Source: Streptomyces adustus (GTDB lineage Bacteria > Actinomycetota > Actinomycetes > Streptomycetales > Streptomycetaceae). From it: a DNA stretch of 64,000 nucleotides. The position numbers and the translations under genes were made by a program. Of the stretch, positions 57,277-64,000 are shown piece by piece (within the stretch, counting starts at the first letter, position 1; each line of letters opens with the position of its first letter). Below the pieces are notes generated by a model. It made no database searches. It had not been told where the DNA came from and saw nothing but the letters and a program-made list of their open reading frames with translations. Location of the stretch: the NCBI RefSeq assembly GCF_009377175.1, contig NZ_VJZD01000011.1:1-64000 (forward strand), in the 5' to 3' direction.

Positions 57277-58101
57277 TCAGCGGGTGACCGCGAAGTTCCG
57301 CAGGATCGCCTCGGTGAGTTCCGGGTCGCCCTCCGTCTTGATCCGGTCTGCCATCGCGTCCGCGGACACCCGGCCGCAGGCCAGCCGCACGAAGGTCTCC
57401 CAGTCGAGGCCGATGGTGGCGGCGGGGCCGAGGGCGGGTGCCGTCTCCAGGGTGCCGCGGCCCTGGATGTCGACGCGGATCGTGCGCAGGAACTCGACGG
57501 GGCCGTGCACGTCGAGGACGACCGCCGAACTGCGCGGAGCCTGCGCCTTGTCGGCCACGACCTGGGGGAGTCCGGCGAGCAGCACGTCGCGGGCGATGTG
57601 CGCGCCGGGGGAGTCGAGGTTGCCCGGACGGCCGAGGGCGGCCCGGAGGTCCTGCTCGTGCACCCAGACGTTGAACGCGTGGGTGCGCATGGACTCCTCG
57701 AGGGTGACCTCGGTGCTGAGGTGGCCGCGCACCTTCGTACCGGGATCGCGGGACTCGTTGCGCAGCTGGCGGTTGCGGCGGATGACCGTGTACTCCAGCT
57801 CCGACGTCATCTCCGGCGCCGTGTGGTGGCGGCGGACGTCGACCTGCATCTCCATGTAGCGCTGGTGCTCGTTGGTGACGTGGAACAGGTCCCGGGGCAG
57901 GGTGTGGATGGGACGCGGGTCGCCCAGCATCTCGCAGTCCAGGCCGATCACATGCGAGACGACGTCCCGGATCGACCACCCCGGGCACGGGGTCCGCCGG
58001 TTCCACTCGCCCTCCACGAGCGGCTGGACCAGTTCGGATATCGCGTCGATGGAGTGGGTCCAGGCGTCGGCGTAGGGCTGGAGGGTGGGATGCAGACTCA
58101 C
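57277..58101 (-). CDS. Mycothiol-dependent maleylpyruvate isomerase-family protein (DinB-like)
   Basis: A 274-residue protein from GTG 58101. The N-terminal MDMPI/DinB-like four-helix fold includes TPCPGWSIRDVVSHVIGLDCEML, and the family metal-site histidines correspond to HVIG and the VHEQDLR segment (HAFNVWVHEQDLRAALG). A C-terminal SCP2-like domain carries LDWETFVRLACGRV. Members use mycothiol, the actinobacterial thiol, for isomerisation or transferase reactions. Substrate is unknown; many members are of unproven function. Confidence 0.88.
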   Translation of the reverse strand: MSLHPTLQPYADAWTHSIDAISELVQPLVEGEWNRRTPCPGWSIRDVVSHVIGLDCEMLGDPRPIHTLPRDLFHVTNEHQRYMEMQVDVRRHHTAPEMTSELEYTVIRRNRQLRNESRDPGTKVRGHLSTEVTLEESMRTHAFNVWVHEQDLRAALGRPGNLDSPGAHIARDVLLAGLPQVVADKAQAPRSSAVVLDVHGPVEFLRTIRVDIQGRGTLETAPALGPAATIGLDWETFVRLACGRVSADAMADRIKTEGDPELTEAILRNFAVTR

Positions 58102-58315
58102 GGAACGGGACCCCTCGGCGGTTGGTACACGGTTGGTTTACGGCGGCGTTGCCAGCGGGAGGTGACAATCGGTGGGTGCCTTGGCTCCCCCTATTCTCGG
58201 CTCCGCTCGAATCGGGGGGACCCCCAAGTTACGCTGCTGCGAGGCACCCCGGCAGTGCTTTCGTGTGACGATCGTAGGCCCGTGTGGACGGCTCGAATGC
58301 CAGGACGGTGGTAGT

Positions 58316-59113
58316 GTGCGCGCCTCTTTGATCCAAGTCGCCGTGGACGAAGGCGAATCGACCGCGTCACGGCGGACCCGGGTGGCCTCTCTGGTACGGG
58401 ATCAGGCAGGCGTCGCCGACCTGGTGATGCTGCCCGAGCTGTGGACCACGGGCGCCTTCGCCTACCAGCGGTTCGCCGACGAGGCGGAGCCGATCGACGG
58501 GCCCACCCACGAGACGATGGCGAAGGCCGCGAGCGACGCGGGCGTGTGGCTGCACGCGGGCTCGATCCCGGAGCGGGATCCGGACGGCTCCCTGTACAAC
58601 ACCTCGCTCCTCTTCTCCCCCTCCGGGGAGCTCACCGCCGCCTACCGCAAGATCCACCGCTTCGGGTTCGACCAGGGCGAGGCCGTGCTCATGGGCGCGG
58701 GCACGGAACTGCGCACCGTGCGGCTGGCCGGCACCACGGCCGGTCTGGCCACCTGCTACGACCTCCGTTTCCCCGAACTCTTCCGCGGGCTCGTCGACGC
58801 CGGTGCCGAGGTGCTGCTGCTCTCGGCCGGCTGGCCCGAGCGCCGGCGCGCGCACTGGACGCTGCTGGCCCAGGCACGGGCGGTGGAGAACCAGGCGTTC
58901 GTGCTCGCGTGTGGAACGGCCGGGACGCATGCGGGAGTTCCCCAGGCGGGTCACTCGATCGTGGTCGATCCCTGGGGCGAGGTGCTCGCCCAGGCGGGCG
59001 CCGAGGAGGAGGTCCTCACCGTGGAGTTCGACCCGGCGAAGGTCGCCACGGTCCGCGAGCAGTTCCCCGCCCTGAAGGACCGCGTCCTGGGGCTGGCCGC
59101 ACCCCGTCACTGA
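58316..59113 (+). CDS. Nitrilase-superfamily carbon-nitrogen hydrolase
   Basis: A 265-residue protein from GTG 58316. The Glu-Lys-Cys triad is visible: Glu in LPELWTTG, Lys in YRKIHRFGF and Cys in ATCYDLRFPELFR. The context resembles omega-amidase/Nit2-like enzymes. It should hydrolyse an amide; the product could be detoxified alpha-ketoglutaramate or deaminated glutathione-like amide, but that is only family analogy. Its start lies 214 bp after the divergent enzyme's start. Confidence 0.9.
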   Translation: MRASLIQVAVDEGESTASRRTRVASLVRDQAGVADLVMLPELWTTGAFAYQRFADEAEPIDGPTHETMAKAASDAGVWLHAGSIPERDPDGSLYNTSLLFSPSGELTAAYRKIHRFGFDQGEAVLMGAGTELRTVRLAGTTAGLATCYDLRFPELFRGLVDAGAEVLLLSAGWPERRRAHWTLLAQARAVENQAFVLACGTAGTHAGVPQAGHSIVVDPWGEVLAQAGAEEEVLTVEFDPAKVATVREQFPALKDRVLGLAAPRH

Positions 59114-59240
59114 GGAACCGCGTCCCGGGACCGGCCGCACCGCTCCACCGAGGAACCGCGTCCCGGTGCCCGCCGCACCGCTTCGCCCAGGGCCCGGGAT
59201 CAGTCGTCACCCCTTCACGCAGGGCCCGGGATCAGTCGTC
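59112..59240. repeat. Two sets of direct repeats between convergent genes
   Basis: A GAGGAACCGCGTCCCGG unit and its flank occur at 59112 and 59150 (38-bp offset). CAGGGCCCGGGATCAGTCGT occurs at 59188 and 59220 (32-bp offset). The second set duplicates the last codons and stop of the LURP-one gene, suggesting local duplication of a gene end. Confidence 0.75.
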
Positions 59241-59726
59241 CTCCCGCTCCTGCTCCGCCAGGTGGATCACGCACACCGCCACGACGATCAGCAGCGCCGG
59301 ATCGGCGTCCTCCCGTACGACGTCGACGCCGTACGTCTCCCGCACGTGCAGCCACCGCCGGGAGACGACGGCGAGCAGTTCGCCGTCGTACTCGACGGCG
59401 AACTCGCGGTCGAGGACCTTGCCGCCGACGTCCAGCTCGGTGCCGTCCACGAGGGACACCCGGTAGTGGTTGCGCAGCAGGGAGAGCCGCTTGCGCCGGA
59501 TCGTCGCGAGCGGCTCTCCGTCCCGCTCGATCGCCATCGTGTCCCGCAGCGTCAGCATCTTGCGGTGGAAGTCGATCAGGACGCGTCCGCGGGCGTCCTT
59601 CAGCTCGAAGGTGTCGCGCAGCCGCATCGCCTTGCCGTCGACGAGGAACACCTTCTCGCCGTGCTCGTCCTCGATCCAGTAGTCGTCGCCGAAGCCGAGC
59701 AGCCGGTCGCGTACCAGGAATCTCAT
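59232..59726 (-). CDS. LURP-one-related (DUF567-like) protein
   Basis: A 164-residue protein from ATG 59726. It matches the LURP-one/tubby-like beta-barrel fold: MRFLVRDRLLGFGDDYWIEDEHGEKVF, then FELKDARGRVL and FHRKMLTLRDTMAIERDG. Bacterial members have no assigned function. No signal peptide or membrane segment. It ends in an acidic EREDD tail, duplicated in the flanking repeats. Convergent with the nitrilase gene. Confidence 0.85.
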   Translation of the reverse strand: MRFLVRDRLLGFGDDYWIEDEHGEKVFLVDGKAMRLRDTFELKDARGRVLIDFHRKMLTLRDTMAIERDGEPLATIRRKRLSLLRNHYRVSLVDGTELDVGGKVLDREFAVEYDGELLAVVSRRWLHVRETYGVDVVREDADPALLIVVAVCVIHLAEQEREDD

Positions 59727-59929
59727 GCCCCATGGCTTCCCCGGCGCGGGCCCATCGTCACGGAGCGATCACACTCGGTGTCCGGGGTGTCGAATCCGTC
59801 GGGCGAAGGGGTGTACGCCGGTTGAACTTCCGTCCGCCGTGCGGTGTTTGTCCAACCATGCGACCGGGGCCCGAGTCGAACGGAGCGTAAGTCGCACAGA
59901 CGTCGCACGTTCCTCCCGGAGGTTTCGTC

Positions 59930-60790
59930 ATGTCTTCTCGCTCAGCCCGTCGCCGGGCGACCCGCGCCGTCCCGGCCGCCGCGGCGGTCCTCGGCGCCGC
60001 CCTGGCCGCCGCGTTCACCCTGACCGGGACCGCGGGCGCCGCGCCGTCGACGGCCACCGCCGCGGTCAATTCGTACGACTGGCAGCTCACCTACCGGGCC
60101 GCCGCGGGCCAGGCCAACAAGGCCATCGTCACCGCGTCGCTCACCGCGGACCGCACGGGCATCACCTACGTGATCGACGACGTCGTCGCGATCGGCGCGG
60201 GCCACGGCTGCGCGTACCCCGCCGCCGCGGACCGCACGAAGGTGTCCTGCACGGTCACCCTCATGGACAGCCAGGACCCGTACGCCGCCCTGGTCATGAA
60301 TCTCGGCGACCGCGACGACACGGTCGCGTACAAGAACGCCACCGGCCAGATCTACTTCTACGCCGAGATCTCGCTGGGCGCCGGCAACGACAGACTGACC
60401 GACTCCGGCCGTCTCGACGGCACCTACGCCTCGGGCGACGCGGGCGACGACACCCTCACGGTGGGCGCGGAAGCGCTGGCCTGGGGCGGCGACGGCAACG
60501 ACACGATCCGGGCGAGCGGCGGCGACAACATCGTCCGGGGCGGCCGGGGCAACGACGTGCTGTACGGCGGCCCGGGGAGCCAGCACCTCTACGGCGACGA
60601 CGGCAACGACCGGCTCCACGGCGGGAGCGCGGCCGACACGCTGTACGGCGGCAAGGGCAACGACCTTCTGTACGGCGACAGCGGCGACGACGTCCTGTAC
60701 GGCAACAGCGGCAACGACAGGCTGTACGGCGGCCCGGGCCGGGACGCGCTGTCCGGGGGGCCGGGCGCGGATGTGATCCACCAGAACTGA
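59930..60790 (+). CDS. Secreted hemolysin-type calcium-binding (RTX-like) repeat protein
   Basis: A 286-residue protein from ATG 59930 with a Sec signal peptide (MSSRSARRRATRAVPAAAAV to AGA/AP). A domain of about 110 residues with two cysteines is followed by glycine-aspartate nonapeptides (GGRGNDVLYGG, GGKGNDLLYGD, GNSGNDRLYGG and others, GGxGxDxLx pattern) that form a calcium-binding parallel beta roll. No adhesin or toxin domain is seen, so it is likely an extracellular calcium-binding or matrix protein. Confidence 0.9.
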   Translation: MSSRSARRRATRAVPAAAAVLGAALAAAFTLTGTAGAAPSTATAAVNSYDWQLTYRAAAGQANKAIVTASLTADRTGITYVIDDVVAIGAGHGCAYPAAADRTKVSCTVTLMDSQDPYAALVMNLGDRDDTVAYKNATGQIYFYAEISLGAGNDRLTDSGRLDGTYASGDAGDDTLTVGAEALAWGGDGNDTIRASGGDNIVRGGRGNDVLYGGPGSQHLYGDDGNDRLHGGSAADTLYGGKGNDLLYGDSGDDVLYGNSGNDRLYGGPGRDALSGGPGADVIHQN

Positions 60791-60801
60791 TCCCCCGCCG
60801 G

Positions 60802-60839
60802 CCGCCCTGCCCGCCGCCCCGGCGCGGTGGGCAGGGCGG
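60802..60839 (+). terminator. Terminator after the RTX-like gene
   Basis: 11-bp perfect arms (60802-60812 with 60829-60839) lie 12 bp after the stop codon. Confidence 0.75.
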
Positions 60840-60876
60840 GACCACGCCCCAGCAGCGGTGATGGCACTCTGGGATC

Positions 60877-62712
60877 ATGAGCGACTCCTCTCCCCGCCGC
60901 GTCCGTGTCCGCGCCCCCGAACTGCTGGGCAAGGGCGGCTGGCTCAACACGGGCGGCAAGCAGCTCGGCCTCGCGGAGCTCCGGGGCCGTATCGTCATCG
61001 TCGATTTCTGGACCTTCTGCTGCATCAACTGCCTGCATGTTCTCGACGAGCTGCGGGAGCTGGAGGAGAAGCACCGGGACACCGTGGTGATCGTCGGGGT
61101 CCACTCGCCGAAGTTCGTGCACGAGGCCGAGCACCAGGCGGTCGTGGACGCGGTCGAGCGCTACGGGGTGGAGCACCCCGTGCTCGACGACCCGGAGCTC
61201 GCCACCTGGAAGCAGTACGCGGTACGGGCCTGGCCGACGCTGGTCGTGATCGACCCCGAGGGGTACGTCGTCGCGCAGCACGCCGGCGAGGGACACGCGC
61301 ACGCGATCGCGCGGCTCGTCGAGGAGCTGGAGGCCGAGCACGAGGCGAAGGGCACGCTGCGCCGCGGCGACGGGCCGTACGTGGCGCCGGAGCCCGAGCC
61401 GACGGTGCTGCGCTTCCCCGGCAAGGCGCTGCTGCTGCCCTCCGGGACCTTCCTGGTCAGCGACACGACCCGGCATCAGCTGGTGGAGCTCGCCGAGGAC
61501 GGCGAGACGGTCCTGCGGCGCATCGGATCGGGGGCGCGCGGCTTCGCGGACGGCACGGCGGACACGGCGACCTTCAACGAGCCGCAGGGCCTGACGCTGC
61601 TGGACGGGGACGTCGTCGTCGCCGACACCGTCAACCACGCCCTGCGGCGCCTGGATCTTGCGACCGGCGAGGTGACGACCCTCGCGGGCACCGGCCGCCA
61701 GTGGTGGCAGGGCTCGCCGTCGTCCGGACCGGCCCGCGAGGTCGACCTGTCCTCGCCGTGGGACGTGGCCGTCTTCGGCGGCCGGGTGTGGATCGCGATG
61801 GCGGGCGTCCACCAGCTGTGGGCGTACGACCCCGCCGCCGGGACCGTCGCCGTCGCGGCGGGGACGACCAACGAGGGGCTGGTCGACGGGCCGGGGGCCG
61901 AGGCCTGGTTCGCCCAGCCCTCCGGGCTCGCGGCCACCGCCGACCGGCTGTGGCTCGCCGACTCCGAGACGTCCGCGCTGCGCTGGGTGGACCTCGACGG
62001 CGTCGTCCACACGGCCGTGGGCACCGGCCTGTTCGACTTCGGGCACCGGGACGGGGCCGCCGGGCAGGCGCTGCTCCAGCACCCGCTGGGGGTGACCGCG
62101 CTGCCCGACGGTTCGGTCGCCGTCGCCGACACCTACAACCATGCGCTGCGCCGCTACGACCCCGCGACCGGCGAGGTGAGCACGCTGGCCACGGATCTGC
62201 GGGAGCCGAGCGACGCCGTGCTGGTCGGCGAGGACATCGTGGTGGTGGAGTCGGCCCGGCACCGGCTGACCCGGCTGCGGCTGCCGGAGGAGGCGGTGCG
62301 GGTGGAGTCGGTCGCCCACCGCACACAGCGTGCGGCCACCGAGGTGCGGCCCGGCAGGCTGCGGCTGGACGTGATCTTCCAGGCTCCGGCGGGCCAGAAG
62401 CTGGACACCCGCTACGGTCCCTCGACCCGGCTGCTGGTCTCCTCGACCCCGCCCGGACTGCTGCTGGCGGGAGAGGGCGCGGACACGGACCTCTCGCGCA
62501 CGCTGGAGCTGGACCCGGCGGTCACCGAGGGCGTGCTGCACGTCTCGGCGATGGCCGCGTCGTGCGACGACGACCCGGCCAACGAGTACCCGGCCTGCCA
62601 TGTGCACCAGCAGGACTGGGGAGTTCCGGTCCGCCTCACCGAAGGCGGGGCGGACCGGCTGCCGTTGGTCCTGGCCGGCATGGACGACCAGGAGACGGCG
62701 CGGGACGCCTGA
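60877..62712 (+). CDS. Thioredoxin-domain protein with NHL-repeat propeller (NHLRC2-like)
   Basis: A 611-residue protein. Residues about 35-170 are a TlpA-like thioredoxin fold with FWTFCCINCLHVLDEL (redox CxxC, CINC). Residues about 190-500 form an NHL beta-propeller with repeated motifs such as VVVADTVNHALRRLDL, VAVADTYNHALRRYD and LWLADSETSALRWVDL. The C-terminal domain contains two cysteines (MAASCDDDP, EYPACHVH). The layout matches human NHLRC2 and bacterial relatives. No signal peptide is seen, so a cytoplasmic redox role is likely; partners unknown. Confidence 0.9.
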   Translation: MSDSSPRRVRVRAPELLGKGGWLNTGGKQLGLAELRGRIVIVDFWTFCCINCLHVLDELRELEEKHRDTVVIVGVHSPKFVHEAEHQAVVDAVERYGVEHPVLDDPELATWKQYAVRAWPTLVVIDPEGYVVAQHAGEGHAHAIARLVEELEAEHEAKGTLRRGDGPYVAPEPEPTVLRFPGKALLLPSGTFLVSDTTRHQLVELAEDGETVLRRIGSGARGFADGTADTATFNEPQGLTLLDGDVVVADTVNHALRRLDLATGEVTTLAGTGRQWWQGSPSSGPAREVDLSSPWDVAVFGGRVWIAMAGVHQLWAYDPAAGTVAVAAGTTNEGLVDGPGAEAWFAQPSGLAATADRLWLADSETSALRWVDLDGVVHTAVGTGLFDFGHRDGAAGQALLQHPLGVTALPDGSVAVADTYNHALRRYDPATGEVSTLATDLREPSDAVLVGEDIVVVESARHRLTRLRLPEEAVRVESVAHRTQRAATEVRPGRLRLDVIFQAPAGQKLDTRYGPSTRLLVSSTPPGLLLAGEGADTDLSRTLELDPAVTEGVLHVSAMAASCDDDPANEYPACHVHQQDWGVPVRLTEGGADRLPLVLAGMDDQETARDA

Positions 62713-62733
62713 CGGGTCAGGACGTCCGCAGGG

Positions 62734-62761
62734 CGGACGCCCCGGAAGACCGGGGCGTCCG
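62734..62761. terminator. Terminator between convergent genes
   Basis: A perfect 12-bp stem (62734-62745 with 62750-62761) and loop AAGA follow the thioredoxin-NHL gene and precede the stop of the minus-strand peptide gene. Confidence 0.85.
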
Positions 62762-62766
62762 GCGGT

Positions 62767-62931
62767 TCAGCGGCGGCGCGGGCGCGGCGCCAGCTTGTAC
62801 AGGGCCACTCCGGCCGCCACCAGCGTGGTGGCGGCCACCATCAGGGCCATGCTGTTCATCCACATCCCGGTGGCGGCCAGCGTGGCCCCTCCGGCACCGG
62901 TGGTGCCGACGCCTATCACTCGTCCGTACAT
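62767..62931 (-). CDS. Small hydrophobic membrane peptide (54 aa) downstream of a GT2 gene
   Basis: Starts MYGRVIGVGTTGAGG at ATG 62931 with AAGGAGAA at ideal distance and ends at TGA 62767-62769. Two hydrophobic stretches (about residues 5-24 and 28-45) and a basic PRRR tail suggest a membrane hairpin or single helix with a cytoplasmic basic end. It lies 46 bp behind the glycosyltransferase gene on the same strand, so it may be an accessory peptide of the polysaccharide synthase. I do not recognise the family. Confidence 0.8.
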   Translation of the reverse strand: MYGRVIGVGTTGAGGATLAATGMWMNSMALMVAATTLVAAGVALYKLAPRPRRR

Positions 62932-62977
62932 GGTGGTTCTCCTTGGTGCTCATGTGCTGTCGGAAGGTGTGGGGGGC

Positions 62978-64000
62978 TCAGGTGGCCACCCACTTCTCCT
63001 CGCTGCGGCGCAACAGGCCCCACAGCGAGGCGAAGTAGACGGCGTGCTGGAACAGGTCGTAGAGCATCTCCGGGATCATCAGCAGCGCCACCAGGAGTGC
63101 CTTGGGGCCGGCGTGACGGACGGAGACGGTCTTCTCGACCACGAAGATCAGGCCGATCGAGGTCCAGAACGGGGACAGGCCGGGCAGGCCGTAGAGCGTC
63201 GTGCACGCGATCATGAAGGTCAGATAGACCAGGAAGGACAGCGCGCCGAAGCCCATCAGGAACTGCTGGACGAAGTAGCGGGCGGTGACCCGGGTCCAGC
63301 CGTAGTCGCGGAGGTTCTCCAGCGCTCCGCGCTGCCAGCGCAGCCGCTGGTGCCACAGCTTGGGCAGGGTGGGCATGACCTCGGTGACGACCTCGCAGCC
63401 GGCCGGGGACATGGCCCGGTAGCCGAGGGTCTTGACCGCCTTGGTCATCTCGTCGTCCTCGGTGAGCGAGGCGAGGCTGTAGTAGCTGTTGCCGCCGCCG
63501 ATCGTGCCGGCGCGGCGGGCGGCGCGCACCTCGCGCAGCACCCGGGCCCGGAACATGGTCCCGGTGCCGGTCAGCACCTGGGCCTTGCCGCCGGTGCGGT
63601 CCAGCTCCCAGGCGTAGCGGTGGAACTCCATGCGCTGGAGCAGGCCGAGGAGCCCGCCGCCCTCCTCGCCGTAGAAGACACCGCCGACGGCGCCGACCTT
63701 GCGGTTGAAGGTGCCGATGGCGGTCTCGGTGAACCAGGGGTTCAGCACGGTGTCCGCGTCCTGCACCAGCAGCAGGTCGCGGTCGTCGAGGTGGGGCAGG
63801 ATCCAGGCGATGGCCTGGTTGAGGGCACCGGCCTTCTTGTGGGTGTTGCCCTGGGTGTGGAAGACCTGTGCGCCGTGGGCGGTGGCCACGGCGGCGGTGT
63901 CGTCGGTGCAGTTGTCGGCGACCACCACGATGAGGTCGGGGCGCCGGTTCTGCCGCCACAGGCCGTCGATGGCGTCGGCGATGCGGTCCTGCTCGTTGTG
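62978..64000 (-). CDS. Processive family 2 glycosyltransferase (polysaccharide synthase), 5' end cut by window edge
   Basis: 340 codons are visible and the frame runs through the right edge. Motifs of membrane GT2 synthases are present: VVVADNCTDDT, LLVQDADT (DxD), TEDDE (catalytic base) and QRLRWQRG (the Q-x-x-R-W motif of processive enzymes). Two or three C-terminal membrane helices follow (FLVYLTFMIACTTLYG; ALLVALLMIPEMLYD). This resembles PgaC/cellulose or hyaluronan synthases and Streptomyces wall-polymer synthases such as MatB. Sugar donor unknown. Confidence 0.92.
   Translation of the reverse strand, partial: HNEQDRIADAIDGLWRQNRRPDLIVVVADNCTDDTAAVATAHGAQVFHTQGNTHKKAGALNQAIAWILPHLDDRDLLLVQDADTVLNPWFTETAIGTFNRKVGAVGGVFYGEEGGGLLGLLQRMEFHRYAWELDRTGGKAQVLTGTGTMFRARVLREVRAARRAGTIGGGNSYYSLASLTEDDEMTKAVKTLGYRAMSPAGCEVVTEVMPTLPKLWHQRLRWQRGALENLRDYGWTRVTARYFVQQFLMGFGALSFLVYLTFMIACTTLYGLPGLSPFWTSIGLIFVVEKTVSVRHAGPKALLVALLMIPEMLYDLFQHAVYFASLWGLLRRSEEKWVAT

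Noticed and set aside
1-64000. CRISPR arrays, insertion sequences or integrated plasmids
   Set aside because: No regularly spaced repeats, transposase or integrase motifs, or terminal inverted repeats were seen; the tRNA genes have no adjacent integrase.

Overview
The window is chromosomal DNA from a high-GC actinomycete, almost certainly a Streptomyces. The evidence is the very high third-position GC, frequent GTG/TTG starts, crgA, class E sortases, the fhaA-fhaB-pstP-rodA-pbpA-pknB morphogenesis cluster, a bacterial proteasome activator, mycothiol-type enzymes, and a gene order that I recall (not searched) as matching the S. coelicolor chromosome just to one side of oriC, roughly SCO3860 down to SCO3810. 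Perfect and near-perfect parS sites and DnaA boxes in the sequence fit an origin-proximal position. I see no prophage, transposon, CRISPR array or other sign of recent transfer, so this is core genome rather than an accessory island.

Layout. 1-5.2 kb: a truncated Ser/Thr kinase, an XRE regulator with a palindrome in its promoter region, tRNA-Ala(TGC), a DUF5324 membrane protein, a cyclophilin and a rhomboid protease with a zinc ribbon, followed by a DnaA-box cluster. 5.2-9.8 kb: crgA, a DUF881 protein and three class E sortases interleaved with a 53-residue membrane peptide and pabA. 9.9-18 kb: the pknB-pbpA-rodA-pstP-fhaB-fhaA operon on the minus strand. 18.4-27.9 kb: tRNA-Leu(CAG), an SDR-like protein, DUF2252, a J-domain-like protein, rhodanese, an acyl-CoA dehydrogenase under a KstR-like palindrome, a DUF5819/HTTM membrane pair and a SpoU methyltransferase.

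27.9-36.3 kb: paaN facing paaH and a TetR regulator, then an Lrp regulator facing a branched-chain-type 2-oxoacid dehydrogenase operon (E1alpha, E1beta, E2). Both divergent promoters carry nearly the same 14-bp palindrome. 36.3-41.7 kb: molybdenum-cofactor genes (a MobA-like fusion and moeA), a parS site across the moeA stop codon, a K+ channel with an RCK domain facing a lone paralogous RCK protein, and a quinone oxidoreductase. 41.7-48 kb: a probable sortase substrate, bpa, two divergent receptor kinases and an APH-fold kinase. 48-52.8 kb: a NarL-type response regulator facing a second E1alpha-E1beta-E2 operon. 52.8-64 kb: a BRO-N protein, a D,D-carboxypeptidase, a GntR-MFS pair, a mycothiol-type enzyme, a nitrilase-family amidase, a LURP-one protein, a secreted RTX-like protein, a thioredoxin-NHL protein, a 54-residue membrane peptide and a truncated processive GT2 glycosyltransferase.

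How it works together. Much of the window serves hyphal growth and envelope biology: SEDS/PBP peptidoglycan synthesis controlled by PASTA kinase, phosphatase and FHA proteins; CrgA; sortases with a candidate substrate; a D,D-carboxypeptidase; and a polysaccharide synthase. A second theme is catabolism of phenylacetate, branched-chain keto acids and fatty acyl-CoA, with recognisable operators. A third, carried by the DNA rather than by proteins, is origin-proximal chromosome organisation (parS and DnaA boxes). Another recurring signal is a group of genes with a TANNNT-like hexamer 6-7 nt before the start codon, which predicts leaderless mRNAs.
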